Below, one piece after another: positions 51,834 to 61,476 of a stretch of DNA of 64,000 nucleotides. Position 1 is the first letter of the stretch; every line of letters begins with the position of its first letter. A program made the position numbers and the translations under genes. The DNA comes from Cytophagales bacterium (GTDB taxonomy: Bacteria; Pseudomonadota; Gammaproteobacteria; Burkholderiales; Burkholderiaceae_C). The notes beneath the pieces were generated by a model, which was not told the origin of the DNA, did no database searches, and was given only the letters and a program-made list of their open reading frames with translations. The stretch lies in assembly GCA_030054145.1 (NCBI GenBank), contig JASGCK010000010.1:1-64000 (forward strand), written 5' to 3'.

Positions 51834-53825
51834 CTATTTCAGAGCTGACCGCACAAGTGGAATTAACTGAGCGGCCGAAGCAAGACTAATGTGGTTGTTG
51901 TCGGAGTACATGACGTAACCCCCCGTCCGCGTCGGGCATACGGTTGCTGTGCATAAAACATTTGCGGCATCTAAAGTGCTGAGTGATCCTAGTGATTGCG
52001 CAGGATTAACCGTGTCTTTCATAAAACGATTGCGGACTTCAACGGCCATGCGAGTTTGTGAGTAATCATCAGATAGATCTTGGATTCGCTTGGGTAAAGT
52101 AGGTACAGTATGAACAATAACGACCTCAATACCTTTTTCATTGAAATATTGGATCGTCTCTTTTAAATGCTGTGCGATGACTTTTTTGCTAGTCGTTGCA
52201 TCATTTGAGAGGGATTTGGAGTCAGAAATAAAGTGGTATGGTCTTCTTTCATCTCCTTCAGAGTACATACTCCAATAGGCAACCAGAAATACTTTGTTAA
52301 AAGATTTAGCGCTCAATACATCTTTGAGCCTTGTATCAAAATTTGGATGGCAGATATCTTTGGCTCCATCCCAACTTTGTATTCCCATTAATGGTGGACA
52401 GCCTGGTAGGGATAGCAGCACGCCCCCCCATTGGTTTTGTTGACCTGCTGCGTCAAAAGCTGGTGCCCATGAACCCGCGTGTGAATCACCCAGAACAAGA
52501 AAACTCTGCTTTGCTTGTGGATGGCCAATGGCGCAGTTTTTTATGATCTCATTAGCCGATGCCTCGGGTGAACAGCTTTGTAATGAGCGCTGCACGATGC
52601 CTGTTTGTGCATGGAAGTCAAAAGAGGCCAAATTTTTAGCGATCACTGCGTAGCTTGGAAAACGTGACTCTAGCCCAGATTTTGCGTAGATGTAGCCGCC
52701 AGCAGAGATGCAAAAAATACCAAAAAAAATGGTTGCAGCAGCAACAACCTTTCCAGAATACTGCTGTTTGTTGCGTCGAAATGGTGTTTCGATGTACTTC
52801 CATGCGGCGTAAGAGACTAGTGCCGTGACGAGCGTTAAGAGTAAAACTTCCAAATTGGTAGGTAATCCCCAATCGCTTTGATGAAACCACACCATCAGCG
52901 GCCAGTGCCATAGGTATAAGGAGTAAGACATTCCGCCAATAAATACGAGTAGCTTGTTATGAAGCCAAGCCTGTAGTCGTGCGCTTTTTGACTCGCTACT
53001 CATGATCAGTATGGCTGTTCCCAAACATGGCGCGAGTAGCAGAGCGTCGGCGTAAGGCAGTCCCTCATTCAGACCAATGAGCGAGAGGAAAATAAGACTC
53101 GCTCCGATCCAAAACCATAAAGGCTGAGTCTTCAACTTGTCGTGCCAAGCAAGAGGGAGGTACGCAATGCCTGCACCTATCATAAACTCCCAAATGCGAC
53201 CCAAGAATGAAAAGAATCCTTCGGATGGCAAACCTAGTTGCGTGTAGCGCCAGCGTATCCCGTATGAGGCTATGCCGAGGACGAGCAAGATGCCACCGAT
53301 GCGAAGCCTAGCTTTGAACAGCACAAAGAGCAGCAGAGGCAGCAGTAAATAAAATTGCTCTTCAATCGATAATGACCATGTATGGAGCAAAGGCTTTACG
53401 TCCCGTGACATATCAAAGTAGCCTTGTTGATTGGCAAACACCATATTCGTTAGGTAAATGGCAGAGAATTGAAGACTTTTAGCGTATTGAAAAAAGTCAT
53501 AAGGGAGCAATACCCAATAGCCAATCACGATAGTGGTTGCTACCATTAAAAATAAATTGGGCAGCAGTCTTACGACACGATTCTTGTAGAACTGCCCAAA
53601 TGAAAATGTGCCTGCCTGCAAATCATTTCGAATCATGCGTGTGATGAGAAATCCAGAAATGACAAAAAACATATCCACGCCAACGTAACCGCCGACTAGC
53701 CAATGAGGTTGAAAATGAAACGCAATGACAGCTAAAACGGCAATGGCTCGAAGACCTTGAATGGAATCAGAAAAGACAATAGGTGTGGGTAGACATCTGT
53801 GTGACAGTTCGAGTGGCTTAGGCAT
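51834..53825 (-). CDS. OafA/YrhL-type membrane acyltransferase with SGNH domain
   Basis: About 663 residues. The N-terminal half is an acyltransferase-3 domain with many membrane helices, starting DSIQGLRAIAVLAVIAFHF with GGYVGVDMFFVISGFLIT. The C-terminal half is an SGNH esterase-like domain with FLVLGDSHAGSWAPAFDAAG and YSDNNHISLASA (Asp-x-x-His). Such proteins O-acetylate surface polysaccharides. The first ATG at 53834 is 3 codons upstream. It is convergent with the radical SAM gene and divergent from sucA. Confidence 0.92.
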   Translation of the reverse strand: MPKPLELSHRCLPTPIVFSDSIQGLRAIAVLAVIAFHFQPHWLVGGYVGVDMFFVISGFLITRMIRNDLQAGTFSFGQFYKNRVVRLLPNLFLMVATTIVIGYWVLLPYDFFQYAKSLQFSAIYLTNMVFANQQGYFDMSRDVKPLLHTWSLSIEEQFYLLLPLLLFVLFKARLRIGGILLVLGIASYGIRWRYTQLGLPSEGFFSFLGRIWEFMIGAGIAYLPLAWHDKLKTQPLWFWIGASLIFLSLIGLNEGLPYADALLLAPCLGTAILIMSSESKSARLQAWLHNKLLVFIGGMSYSLYLWHWPLMVWFHQSDWGLPTNLEVLLLTLVTALVSYAAWKYIETPFRRNKQQYSGKVVAAATIFFGIFCISAGGYIYAKSGLESRFPSYAVIAKNLASFDFHAQTGIVQRSLQSCSPEASANEIIKNCAIGHPQAKQSFLVLGDSHAGSWAPAFDAAGQQNQWGGVLLSLPGCPPLMGIQSWDGAKDICHPNFDTRLKDVLSAKSFNKVFLVAYWSMYSEGDERRPYHFISDSKSLSNDATTSKKVIAQHLKETIQYFNEKGIEVVIVHTVPTLPKRIQDLSDDYSQTRMAVEVRNRFMKDTVNPAQSLGSLSTLDAANVLCTATVCPTRTGGYVMYSDNNHISLASAAQLIPLVRSALK

Positions 53826-53838
53826 GATGCGCATTATC

Positions 53839-53877
53839 GGTTACTGCTACTGCTACTGGTACTGGTACTGGTACAAT
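53839..53877. repeat. TACTG(C/G) short tandem repeat upstream of sucA
   Basis: A run of TACTGC and TACTGG units about 33 bp long between the acyltransferase gene start and sucA. It lies about 130 bp before the sucA start and just upstream of the divergent gene, so unit gain or loss could alter either promoter. Confidence 0.7.
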
Positions 53878-54000
53878 TTGCAAGTCAGTTTCGCTCCTTC
53901 CACGCCAGTGCAAGTATCAATCCGCTCATCGGTTCAGCCGTGCCCGCGGAAGGTTTATCAACCAGCTAATGTCCCCTGAAGGGGGAGAGAGGTTTATCAG

Positions 54001-56865
54001 ATGTCAGGCAGTTCAGTGTATTCCGCGTATAGCGGAAATTCGTATCTTTTTGGCGGCAATGCGCCGTATGTCGAAGAGATGTACGAGAGTTATCTTGCCA
54101 ACCCAGGCTCCGTTACGGAAGGGTGGCGCTCTTATTTTGATGCACTCCAGCACGTTCCCGCCGTTGATGGCTCGGCTGCTAAAGATGTGCCGCATATGCC
54201 CGTTATCAATGCGTTTGCCGAACGCGCCAAGCAAGGCGTAACCCGCACCGTGATTGCCAGTGGCGACGCCAGTATGGGCAAAAAACGCACCGCCGCGCAG
54301 CAACTCATTGCTGCGTACCGCAATGTAGGCGCACGCTGGGCCGATCTCGATCCACTCAAACGCACCGAGCGCGACCACATCCCCGATCTCGATCCCGCTT
54401 TCTACGGCTTTTCTGACTCCGACCAAGAGGCGGTGTTTGACACCAGCAACACTTACTTTGGCAAAGCCACGATGAGCCTGCGCGATTTGCTCAACGCGCT
54501 GCGCGAGACTTATTGCGGCACGATTGGTATGGAGTTCATGTACTCGACCAACCAAGATGAAAAGCGCTGGTGGCAAGAGAAGCTGGAGTCCACACGCGGC
54601 AAGCCTATTTTGAATACGGCGCAAAAGAAAAACATTTTGCAAACACTCACGGCGGCGGAAGGTCTGGAGCGCTATTTGCACACCAAATACGTGGGGCAAA
54701 AGCGCTTTTCGCTAGAAGGCGGCGAGAGCTTTATCACGTCGATGGATGAGCTGGTGCAAAGCGCGGGCAAGGCGGGCATCCAAGAGCTAGTCATTGGCAT
54801 GGCGCACCGTGGGCGTTTGAATGTGCTCGTTAACACGCTGGGCAAAGCGCCGAAAGATTTGTTCGCCGAGTTTGACCACACCGCGCCTGAAGACCTGCCT
54901 GCGGGCGATGTGAAGTATCACCAAGGTTTCTCTAGTGACGTGACGACCGATGGCGGCCCTGTTCACTTGACACTCGCGTTCAATCCATCGCACTTAGAGA
55001 TCGTGAACCCTGTGGTCGAGGGCTCGGTTCGTGCGCGGATGGATAGACGCGCCGACCCCGATGGCAAACAAGTCTTGCCGGTGCTGGTACACGGCGATGC
55101 GGCCTTTGCAGGTCAAGGCGTGGTGATGGAGACGCTGGCGCTGGCGCAAACCCGTGGCTACTACACGGGTGGTACGCTGCACATCGTCATCAATAATCAA
55201 ATTGGATTTACCACATCGGATCCGCGCGATACACGCTCTACGCTGTATTGCACCGACGTTGTCAAAATGGTGGAAGCGCCGGTGTTGCACGTTAATGGCG
55301 ACGATCCAGAAGCCGTGGTGCTGTGTACCCAGTGGGCTTTAGAGTACCGCCAAAAATTTAACAAAGACGTGGTCGTTGACATCATTTGCTTCCGCAAACT
55401 CGGTCATAACGAACAAGACACACCAGCGCTCACGCAGCCGCTGATGTACAAAAAAATTGGCGCGCATCCAGGCACGCGCAAGCTGTATGCGGACAAACTG
55501 GCAACGCAAGGTTTGGGCGAAACGCTGGGCGACGATATGGTGAAAGCTTATCGCGCCGCACTGGACGCAGGTAAGCACACCGAAGACATCACGATCACCA
55601 ATTTCAAAAGCAAGTTCGCCGTTGACTGGAGCCCGTTTCTTGGCAACAAATGGACGGATGCTTGCAACACAGCCATTCCATTGTCTGAGTGGCGGCGCAT
55701 TGCGGAGCGCATCACGACGATTCCCGCTAACGTCACACCGCATCAATTGGTGAAGACGGTGTACGACAACCGCGCGGCAATGGGACGCGGCGAGCGCGAT
55801 GTGGATTGGGGCATGGGCGAGCACATGGCTTTTGCCAGTCTGGTGGCCAGCGGCTATCCAGTGCGCTTGTCGGGCGAAGACTGCGGACGCGGTACGTTTA
55901 CGCATCGCCACTCCGTCATTCACGATCAAAGCCGCGAGAAATGGGACTCGGGCACTTACATTCCGCTGCAAAACGCAGCCGATGGTCAAGCACCGTTTGT
56001 CGTGATTGACTCGCTCTTGTCCGAAGAAGCGGTGCTTGGTTTTGAATATGGCTATGCGTCGAACGACCCCAACACGCTCGTCATTTGGGAAGCGCAATTT
56101 GGTGACTTTGCCAATGGGGCGCAGGTCGTGATTGACCAATTTATTGCGAGCGGCGAAGTCAAGTGGGGTCGTGTGAACGGCATTACGCTCATGCTGCCGC
56201 ACGGCTACGAAGGCCAAGGCCCCGAGCACAGCTCAGCCCGCGTGGAGCGCTTCATGCAATTGGCGGCAGACACCAATATGCAGATCGTGCAGCCGACAAC
56301 GGCAAGCCAAATTTTCCATGTGCTGCGTCGCCAGATGATTCGCACTTTGCGCAAACCACTTGTGATCTTTACGCCGAAATCCTTGCTGCGTAACAAGGAC
56401 GCTGCGTCGCCACTGACCGAGTTCACCAAAGGCTCTTTCCAAACGGTGATTCCTGAGCACACAGAGTTGGATGCAAAAAAAGTGAAGCGCTTAATCGCTT
56501 GCTCGGGCAAGGTTTATTACGACTTGGTGAAGAAGCGCGAAGAACGCGCGAGCGACGACGTTGCCATCATTCGTATCGAGCAACTCTATCCATTCCCACA
56601 CAAAGCGCTGGCTACCGAGGTGAAGAAGTACCCCCAGCTCGCCGAAGTGGTGTGGTGCCAAGACGAGCCGCAAAACCAAGGCGCGTGGTTCTTCGTGCAA
56701 CACAACATTTTTGAAAATATGTTGGAAGGTCAAAAGCTGGGCTACTCAGGCCGCGCCGCCAGTGCATCGCCTGCCGCAGGCTATGCGCACTTGCACCAAG
56801 AGCAACAAAAGACGCTGGTCGAAGGTGCGTTCGCTCGCCTCAAAGGCTTCATTCTTACCAAATAA
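54001..56865 (+). CDS. sucA: 2-oxoglutarate dehydrogenase E1 component
   Basis: The thiamine-diphosphate subunit of the 2-oxoglutarate dehydrogenase complex, 954 residues. GMAHRGRLNVLVN and GDAAFAGQGVVMETLAL bind ThDP, and HRHSVIHDQSREK and LPHGYEGQGPEHSSARVERF belong to the pyrimidine domain. GAGAGAGG lies 8 bp before the ATG. It heads the sucA-sucB-lpdA-zapE series. Confidence 0.98.
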   Translation: MSGSSVYSAYSGNSYLFGGNAPYVEEMYESYLANPGSVTEGWRSYFDALQHVPAVDGSAAKDVPHMPVINAFAERAKQGVTRTVIASGDASMGKKRTAAQQLIAAYRNVGARWADLDPLKRTERDHIPDLDPAFYGFSDSDQEAVFDTSNTYFGKATMSLRDLLNALRETYCGTIGMEFMYSTNQDEKRWWQEKLESTRGKPILNTAQKKNILQTLTAAEGLERYLHTKYVGQKRFSLEGGESFITSMDELVQSAGKAGIQELVIGMAHRGRLNVLVNTLGKAPKDLFAEFDHTAPEDLPAGDVKYHQGFSSDVTTDGGPVHLTLAFNPSHLEIVNPVVEGSVRARMDRRADPDGKQVLPVLVHGDAAFAGQGVVMETLALAQTRGYYTGGTLHIVINNQIGFTTSDPRDTRSTLYCTDVVKMVEAPVLHVNGDDPEAVVLCTQWALEYRQKFNKDVVVDIICFRKLGHNEQDTPALTQPLMYKKIGAHPGTRKLYADKLATQGLGETLGDDMVKAYRAALDAGKHTEDITITNFKSKFAVDWSPFLGNKWTDACNTAIPLSEWRRIAERITTIPANVTPHQLVKTVYDNRAAMGRGERDVDWGMGEHMAFASLVASGYPVRLSGEDCGRGTFTHRHSVIHDQSREKWDSGTYIPLQNAADGQAPFVVIDSLLSEEAVLGFEYGYASNDPNTLVIWEAQFGDFANGAQVVIDQFIASGEVKWGRVNGITLMLPHGYEGQGPEHSSARVERFMQLAADTNMQIVQPTTASQIFHVLRRQMIRTLRKPLVIFTPKSLLRNKDAASPLTEFTKGSFQTVIPEHTELDAKKVKRLIACSGKVYYDLVKKREERASDDVAIIRIEQLYPFPHKALATEVKKYPQLAEVVWCQDEPQNQGAWFFVQHNIFENMLEGQKLGYSGRAASASPAAGYAHLHQEQQKTLVEGAFARLKGFILTK

Positions 56866-56895
56866 TTTAATCAGAATTTTTAAGGAACACACATC

Positions 56896-58164
56896 ATGGC
56901 AAGCGTAGAAATTAAAGTCCCTCAGTTATCGGAATCCGTGGCGGAAGCCACCATGCTGACTTGGAAAAAGAAGGTTGGCGATGCGGTCACTGCAGACGAA
57001 ATTTTGATTGAAATTGAAACCGACAAAGTTGTGCTCGAAGTACCCGCGCCCGCGTCAGGCGTGCTGTCTGAGCTGGTGGTGCAGGACGGCGCACAAGTGG
57101 TGAGCGATCAAGTCATTGCAAAAATTGATACCGAAGGAACAGCGGGCGCATCTGCACCAGTGGCATCGCCGCAAGCCACATCAGCCGTGCCTTCCCAAGC
57201 ATCTGCCCCTGCAAGCCAAGCGCCAAGCGGCTCGCAGAGCATGGCAGGTGTGGCAATGCCTGCCGCCGCAAAACTCATGGCTGATAACGGTATGGTCGCT
57301 GGTTCGGTTGCAGGCTCAGGCAAAGACGGTCGCGTGACCAAGGGCGATGTGCTTGCCGCTGCATCTGCGCCTAAAGCCGCCGTAGTTGCGCCACCAGTCA
57401 TCCCCACAGGCGTGCCGACCAAAGCACTGCCGCAAGTCGCAACAGTCGCGCCAGATTTGGGCGAGCGCCCCGAGCAGCGCGTGCCCATGTCGCGCCTGCG
57501 CGCACGCGTGGCCGAGCGTTTGCTGCAATCGCAATCGACCAACGCCATCCTCACAACGTTTAACGAAATCAACATGGCTCCCGTGATGGAGATGCGCAAA
57601 CGGATGCAAGAGCGCTTTGAAAAAGAGCACGGCGTGAAGCTGGGCTTTATGAGCTTCTTCGTGAAAGCGGCAGTCCATGCACTCAAAAAATTCCCCGTGC
57701 TCAATGCCTCGGTCGATGGTAACGATATCGTTTACCACGGCTACTTCGACATCGGTATTGCAGTCGGTAGCCCACGCGGATTGGTCGTTCCTATCCTCAG
57801 AAACGCCGATCAAATGAGCTTTGCCGATATCGAGAAAAAGATTGCCGAGTACGGCGTGAAAGCCCGCGACGGCAAACTCAGCATGGAAGAGATGACAGGC
57901 GGCACATTCTCCATCAGCAACGGCGGCACGTTTGGCAGCATGATGTCCACCCCGATCATCAACCCACCGCAGTCCGCAATTTTGGGTGTTCACGCCACCA
58001 AAGACCGCGCGATGGTAGAGAACGGTCAGGTCGTTGTGCGACCAATGAACTACTTCGCCATGAGCTACGACCACCGCATCATCGACGGCCGCGAAGCCGT
58101 GCTGGGCTTGGTCGCCATGAAGGAGGCACTTGAGGATCCTGCTCGTTTGCTGTTTGATATTTAA
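56896..58164 (+). CDS. sucB: 2-oxoglutarate dehydrogenase E2 component
   Basis: Dihydrolipoamide succinyltransferase, 422 residues. One lipoyl domain carries the lipoyl lysine in [13 protein letters not shown] near residue 42. An Ala/Pro/Gln linker, an E3-binding domain ([20 protein letters not shown]) and the catalytic domain with [14 protein letters not shown] follow. The normal next gene would be lpdA; a cassette of small genes lies between. Confidence 0.97.
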   Translation: MASVEIKVPQLSESVAEATMLTWKKKVGDAVTADEILIEIETDKVVLEVPAPASGVLSELVVQDGAQVVSDQVIAKIDTEGTAGASAPVASPQATSAVPSQASAPASQAPSGSQSMAGVAMPAAAKLMADNGMVAGSVAGSGKDGRVTKGDVLAAASAPKAAVVAPPVIPTGVPTKALPQVATVAPDLGERPEQRVPMSRLRARVAERLLQSQSTNAILTTFNEINMAPVMEMRKRMQERFEKEHGVKLGFMSFFVKAAVHALKKFPVLNASVDGNDIVYHGYFDIGIAVGSPRGLVVPILRNADQMSFADIEKKIAEYGVKARDGKLSMEEMTGGTFSISNGGTFGSMMSTPIINPPQSAILGVHATKDRAMVENGQVVVRPMNYFAMSYDHRIIDGREAVLGLVAMKEALEDPARLLFDI

Positions 58165-58169
58165 GGCAA

Positions 58170-58409
58170 ATGAGTCAAAATTGGGACGTTGTCAGCGACA
58201 TCACGGATATTGAAACTTTCGCAGAAGGTAGAGGGATTCGTGAATTGCAGCGACTCATTGACGCTTATGGCGGTAAGAACTGGCGTAAGCGCAAGGGCAT
58301 TGCAACGATACGTTTTAATGAGAGTGGGGACACTTGCGAAGCAGAACTGCACTGGTACGAAGCGCACGGTATTGGTAAGGTTGAATTGAAGATAAAGGAT
58401 CTGCTATGA
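58170..58409 (+). CDS. Small protein of a zeta-toxin-like module (first gene)
   Basis: A 79-residue protein starting MSQNWDVVSDITDIETFAEG with ELHWYEAHGIGKVELKIK near the end. It resembles small proteins of unknown function seen in accessory cassettes; no catalytic motif is visible. It overlaps the next gene by 4 bp. With the remnant at 58623-58790 and the gene at 58787 it forms a block inserted between sucB and lpdA. Confidence 0.65.
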   Translation: MSQNWDVVSDITDIETFAEGRGIRELQRLIDAYGGKNWRKRKGIATIRFNESGDTCEAELHWYEAHGIGKVELKIKDLL

Positions 58410-58615
58410 ACTGGATGATTTGCATCAATAACAAGGGCTACGAGGCTTCGCTGGAGTCGCGCAAACTCTATCCTGTGATTGCCGATGAAAAAGCTAGCAC
58501 GCACGGCATGATTCGCGTCATTGACGAATCGGGCGAAGGATATTTGTACGATGAAGCAAGGTTCAATGGTATTTCCGTGAGTAGTCATCTCGATCAGAGA
58601 TTGATGGCAGCATAA
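58406..58615 (+). CDS. Small protein upstream of the zeta-like remnant
   Basis: A 69-residue protein (MNWMICINNKGYEASLESRK at the start, RVIDESGEGYLYDEARF in the middle). The layout, a short beta-rich protein just ahead of the remnant kinase, suggests an antitoxin or partner role, but this is inference. The ATG overlaps the previous stop (ATGA). Confidence 0.65.
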   Translation: MNWMICINNKGYEASLESRKLYPVIADEKASTHGMIRVIDESGEGYLYDEARFNGISVSSHLDQRLMAA

Positions 58616-58622
58616 GTGAAAA

Positions 58623-58790
58623 AAATCATCCTCAGTCGGCGGCCATTTCATTCCCGACCATGTGGTGCGTAGACGTTTTGATGCTGGATTGAAAAATTTC
58701 CAAGACGTTTACAAATCATTGGTGGATGTTTGGTCGCATATAGATAACTCAGTGATACCTTACGTAATGATTGAATGGAGTGAGCAATGA
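58623..58790 (+). pseudogene. C-terminal remnant of a zeta-toxin-like P-loop kinase
   Basis: The frame ending at TGA 58788-58790 reads GGHFIPDHVVRRRFDAGLKN followed by FQDVYKSLVDVW and SHIDNSVIPYVMIEW. This matches the C-terminal end of zeta-toxin-like kinases (GGHFIPxxVxRRR, then LYxPLxDxW and DNS). The N-terminal kinase part with the P-loop is absent. The stop still overlaps the next start (ATGA), the trace of the original coupled genes. Confidence 0.75.
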
Positions 58791-58948
58791 ATCCGAATCC
58801 CATGGCAAATGCCAAAACAGCCGATTTTCGTAATGCCCATGCCGCTTTGCTACGTGCGGCAGAGGCGGCTCGCGCCACTGCAAAACAATTTAATGTGCCT
58901 ATGGTTGCCCGAAAGAGCGGACAGGCAGTTAAGTTGGCGGTGAAATAA
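58787..58948 (+). CDS. Small Ala-rich protein following the zeta-like remnant
   Basis: A 53-residue protein, [20 protein letters not shown] then [20 protein letters not shown]. Similar short proteins follow zeta-like kinases in other bacteria. With the kinase truncated, this gene may have lost its function. Its start overlaps the pseudogene stop. lpdA starts 31 bp later. Confidence 0.6.
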   Translation: MNPNPMANAKTADFRNAHAALLRAAEAARATAKQFNVPMVARKSGQAVKLAVK

Positions 58949-58979
58949 AAACGAATTTAATTTAAGAAAGAAAAAAATC

Positions 58980-60452
58980 ATGTCAAAACCTTTTGATGTC
59001 ATCGTCATCGGCGCGGGGCCTGGTGGCTATATTGCGGCTATTCGGGCTGCGCAGCTTGGATTCAAAGTTGCTTGCGTGGATGCTTGGTCAACTGCTGCGG
59101 GCACGCCTGCGCCTGGCGGCACTTGCACCAATGTGGGCTGCATTCCTTCTAAAGCTTTGCTGCAAAGCTCGGAGTATTTCGATCACGCGAATCACCACTT
59201 TGCCGAGCACGGTATTTCGACTGGCGGTGTGGCGATGGATGTGTCCAAAATGCTGGCGCGTAAGGACTTGGTTGTGAAGCAAAACAATGACGGCATTTTG
59301 TATTTGTTCAAAAAGAATAAAGTCACATTTTTCCATGGCCGTGCTTCGTTTGTGGCTGCTAAAGATGGCGAATATGAGATTGGTGTGAGTAGCCCTTCGA
59401 CCAGCGCAGGGCGAACGGATGTGGTGGACACGCTGACTGCCAAGCACGTCGTGATTGCCACGGGTTCTAACGCGCGAGCCTTAGCTGGCGCGGCTTTTGA
59501 TGAAGTGAACATTTTGTCGAATGACGGGGCATTGCGCGTTGGCGCTGTGCCTAAAAAGCTAGGCGTGATCGGCTCTGGCGTAATTGGTTTGGAGATGGGT
59601 TCGGTCTGGCGTCGCCTTGGCGCTGACGTGACGATTTTGGAAGGCCTGCCGACATTCCTTGGCGCGGTGGACGAGACGATTGCGAAGGAAGCTAAAAAAG
59701 CTTTCGACAAGCAAGGTCTCAAGATTGAGCTTGGTGTGAAGATTGGCGAAGTGAAGAGTCCTTCGACAGGCTCAGGACGAACGGGTAAGGGTGTATCAGT
59801 TGCTTATACCAATGCCAAAGGCGAAGCGCAAACTTTGGACGTGGACAAACTCATCGTGTCGATTGGTCGCGTGCCCAACACGGACGGCTTGAACGCCGCC
59901 GCAGTTGGTTTGGCGCTTGATGAGCGCGGCGCGATTGTGGTCAACGGCGACTGCCAAACCAATTTGCCAAACGTCTGGGCCGTGGGCGACGTGGTGCGCG
60001 GCCCGATGCTGGCGCACAAGGCAGAAGAAGAGGGCGTTGCCGTGGCGGAGCGCATTGCGGGTCAGCACGGTCACGTCAACTTCAACACCATTCCGTGGGT
60101 GATTTACACCAGCCCAGAAATCGCATGGGTGGGGCGCACCGAGCAGCAACTCAAAACCGATGGCGTGGCCTACAAAGCGGGTTCATTCCCATTCCTTGCG
60201 AATGGTCGCGCCCGTGCGCTGGGTGATACCACGGGCATGGTGAAGATGCTGGCGGACGCAACAACGGACGAGATTTTGGGTGTACATATCGTCGGGCCAT
60301 CGGCATCGGAGCTGATAGCCGAGGCTGTGGTTGCAATGGAGTTCCGCGCGTCGAGCGAAGACATTGCACGCATTTGCCATGCGCATCCTTCGCTGTCGGA
60401 AGCTACTAAAGAAGCGGCGCTGGCAGTGGATAAGCGGGCGCTTAATTTTTAA
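58980..60452 (+). CDS. lpdA: Dihydrolipoyl dehydrogenase with two repeat-derived inserts
   Basis: E3 of the 2-oxoglutarate dehydrogenase complex, 490 residues. The redox-active disulfide is in [16 protein letters not shown]; the FAD region is [19 protein letters not shown]; the catalytic His-Glu pair is in [15 protein letters not shown]. Two inserts, near residues 140 ([13 protein letters not shown]) and 262 ([13 protein letters not shown]), are encoded by the dispersed repeat at 59393-59418 and 59761-59784. Neither touches a catalytic motif. Confidence 0.97.
   Translation: MSKPFDVIVIGAGPGGYIAAIRAAQLGFKVACVDAWSTAAGTPAPGGTCTNVGCIPSKALLQSSEYFDHANHHFAEHGISTGGVAMDVSKMLARKDLVVKQNNDGILYLFKKNKVTFFHGRASFVAAKDGEYEIGVSSPSTSAGRTDVVDTLTAKHVVIATGSNARALAGAAFDEVNILSNDGALRVGAVPKKLGVIGSGVIGLEMGSVWRRLGADVTILEGLPTFLGAVDETIAKEAKKAFDKQGLKIELGVKIGEVKSPSTGSGRTGKGVSVAYTNAKGEAQTLDVDKLIVSIGRVPNTDGLNAAAVGLALDERGAIVVNGDCQTNLPNVWAVGDVVRGPMLAHKAEEEGVAVAERIAGQHGHVNFNTIPWVIYTSPEIAWVGRTEQQLKTDGVAYKAGSFPFLANGRARALGDTTGMVKMLADATTDEILGVHIVGPSASELIAEAVVAMEFRASSEDIARICHAHPSLSEATKEAALAVDKRALNF
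59393..59418 (+). repeat. Dispersed repeat inserted in lpdA, site 1
   Basis: Reads CCCTTCGACCAGCGCAGG and ends CGAACGG. It encodes SPSTSAGRT between two strands of the NAD/FAD domain. Confidence 0.85.
59761..59784 (+). repeat. Dispersed repeat inserted in lpdA, site 2
   Basis: Reads CTTCGACAGGCTCAG and ends CGAACGG. It is the clearest example of the family and encodes SPSTGSGRT. In other copies the two bases before CGAACGG vary. Confidence 0.9.
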
Positions 60453-60465
60453 GTTTCAAAAAAGA

Positions 60466-61329
60466 ATGACTTCAGTTAAAGATTACTTTGATTCCAATCC
60501 TAAAGCGCTCAACGCTTTGACCTCTTGGAACGTGTCTGATAATGATGGTTCGAATAATTGTGTTGTATATGGAAAGATTTCATACTTTTTCGAGCAAAAC
60601 ACTAAATACTGGTCATTTTATTTCCCTGAAAAAGCACTGATTCCTGAAATTGAATGTATTTTGAGAAATCCAGAGGTTTTAAAGTGCAAACTATCTGAAC
60701 AATACTATTACAAGCAAGTCATAGGGTATGTTGATGAGCCAGATAGATATAATATGGATGACTGCATATTTAGTGGAAGAGTATTTGTCTATATGGATAG
60801 AAAATTAAATGAGAATGAAACTTCCTATTTGAAAAATTTATCTATCATATTGAAATTAAATATATGCATAAGGGATCTCTCATATATGATAAATCTTAAT
60901 CTTCTAAAACAACCTCTTGCATTTGTTTCACATGATTCAAGAGATAAAGAATATTTAGTTAAAAATTTGGTGCATGAACTAAATCGCTTAAATTGCCCTG
61001 TTTGGTATGACGAATATTCTCTTAAAGTAGGTGATAGTCTCCGTGAAAATATAGAAAATGGTTTAAGGAAATCTAAAAAATGCATAGTTGTATTATCGCA
61101 AAATTTTATTTCTAATAATGGATGGACTAAAGCTGAATTTACTTCAATATTTTCACGAGAGATACATGAACAAAAAAATATAATACTACCTATTTGGCAT
61201 AATATAACCAAAGAACAGGTTTATAACTACTGCCCTCTGATGGTCGATAGGCTGGGATTGTCTTCTGATCTGGGGGTTGAAGAGTTAGCCAAAAAGCTAA
61301 ATGAAGCTATTCATGCCGATCAGTCCTAA
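60466..61329 (+). CDS. TIR-domain protein, probable defence effector
   Basis: A 287-residue protein. Residues about 145-285 form a TIR domain: PLAFVSHDSRDKEYLVKNLV, then CPVWYDEYSLKVGDSL and KKCIVVLSQNFISNNGWTKAEF, where the Glu in WTKAEF is at the usual catalytic position. Bacterial TIR domains often cleave NAD+. The N-terminal 140 residues are of an unrecognised type, perhaps the sensor. The gene is strikingly AT-rich next to lpdA and zapE. The ATG at 60466 is preferred; the upstream frame lies in lpdA. A palindromic element follows at 61358. Confidence 0.82.
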   Translation: MTSVKDYFDSNPKALNALTSWNVSDNDGSNNCVVYGKISYFFEQNTKYWSFYFPEKALIPEIECILRNPEVLKCKLSEQYYYKQVIGYVDEPDRYNMDDCIFSGRVFVYMDRKLNENETSYLKNLSIILKLNICIRDLSYMINLNLLKQPLAFVSHDSRDKEYLVKNLVHELNRLNCPVWYDEYSLKVGDSLRENIENGLRKSKKCIVVLSQNFISNNGWTKAEFTSIFSREIHEQKNIILPIWHNITKEQVYNYCPLMVDRLGLSSDLGVEELAKKLNEAIHADQS

Positions 61330-61357
61330 AGGTATTCGTTTTCCAAACCGCAAAAGC

Positions 61358-61435
61358 CAATTAGGGTCAGACCCCTTCGCACCGTTATTGGTGTTTTGCT
61401 TTGCGCCTTTGGCTTTTGGGGTCAGACCCTAATTG
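61358..61435. repeat. Palindromic element with GGTCAGACCCC ends, copy 2
   Basis: About 78 bp, starting CAATTAGGGTCAGACCCC and ending GGGGTCAGACCCTAATTG, with CGCACCGTTATTGGTG inside. It matches the copy at 33317-33392 in order and sequence and lies between the TIR gene and zapE. Confidence 0.85.
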
Positions 61436-61476
61436 TTTTTGCTACTCCTGCCGCTCAACTGTTTTAATTGCAGCCT

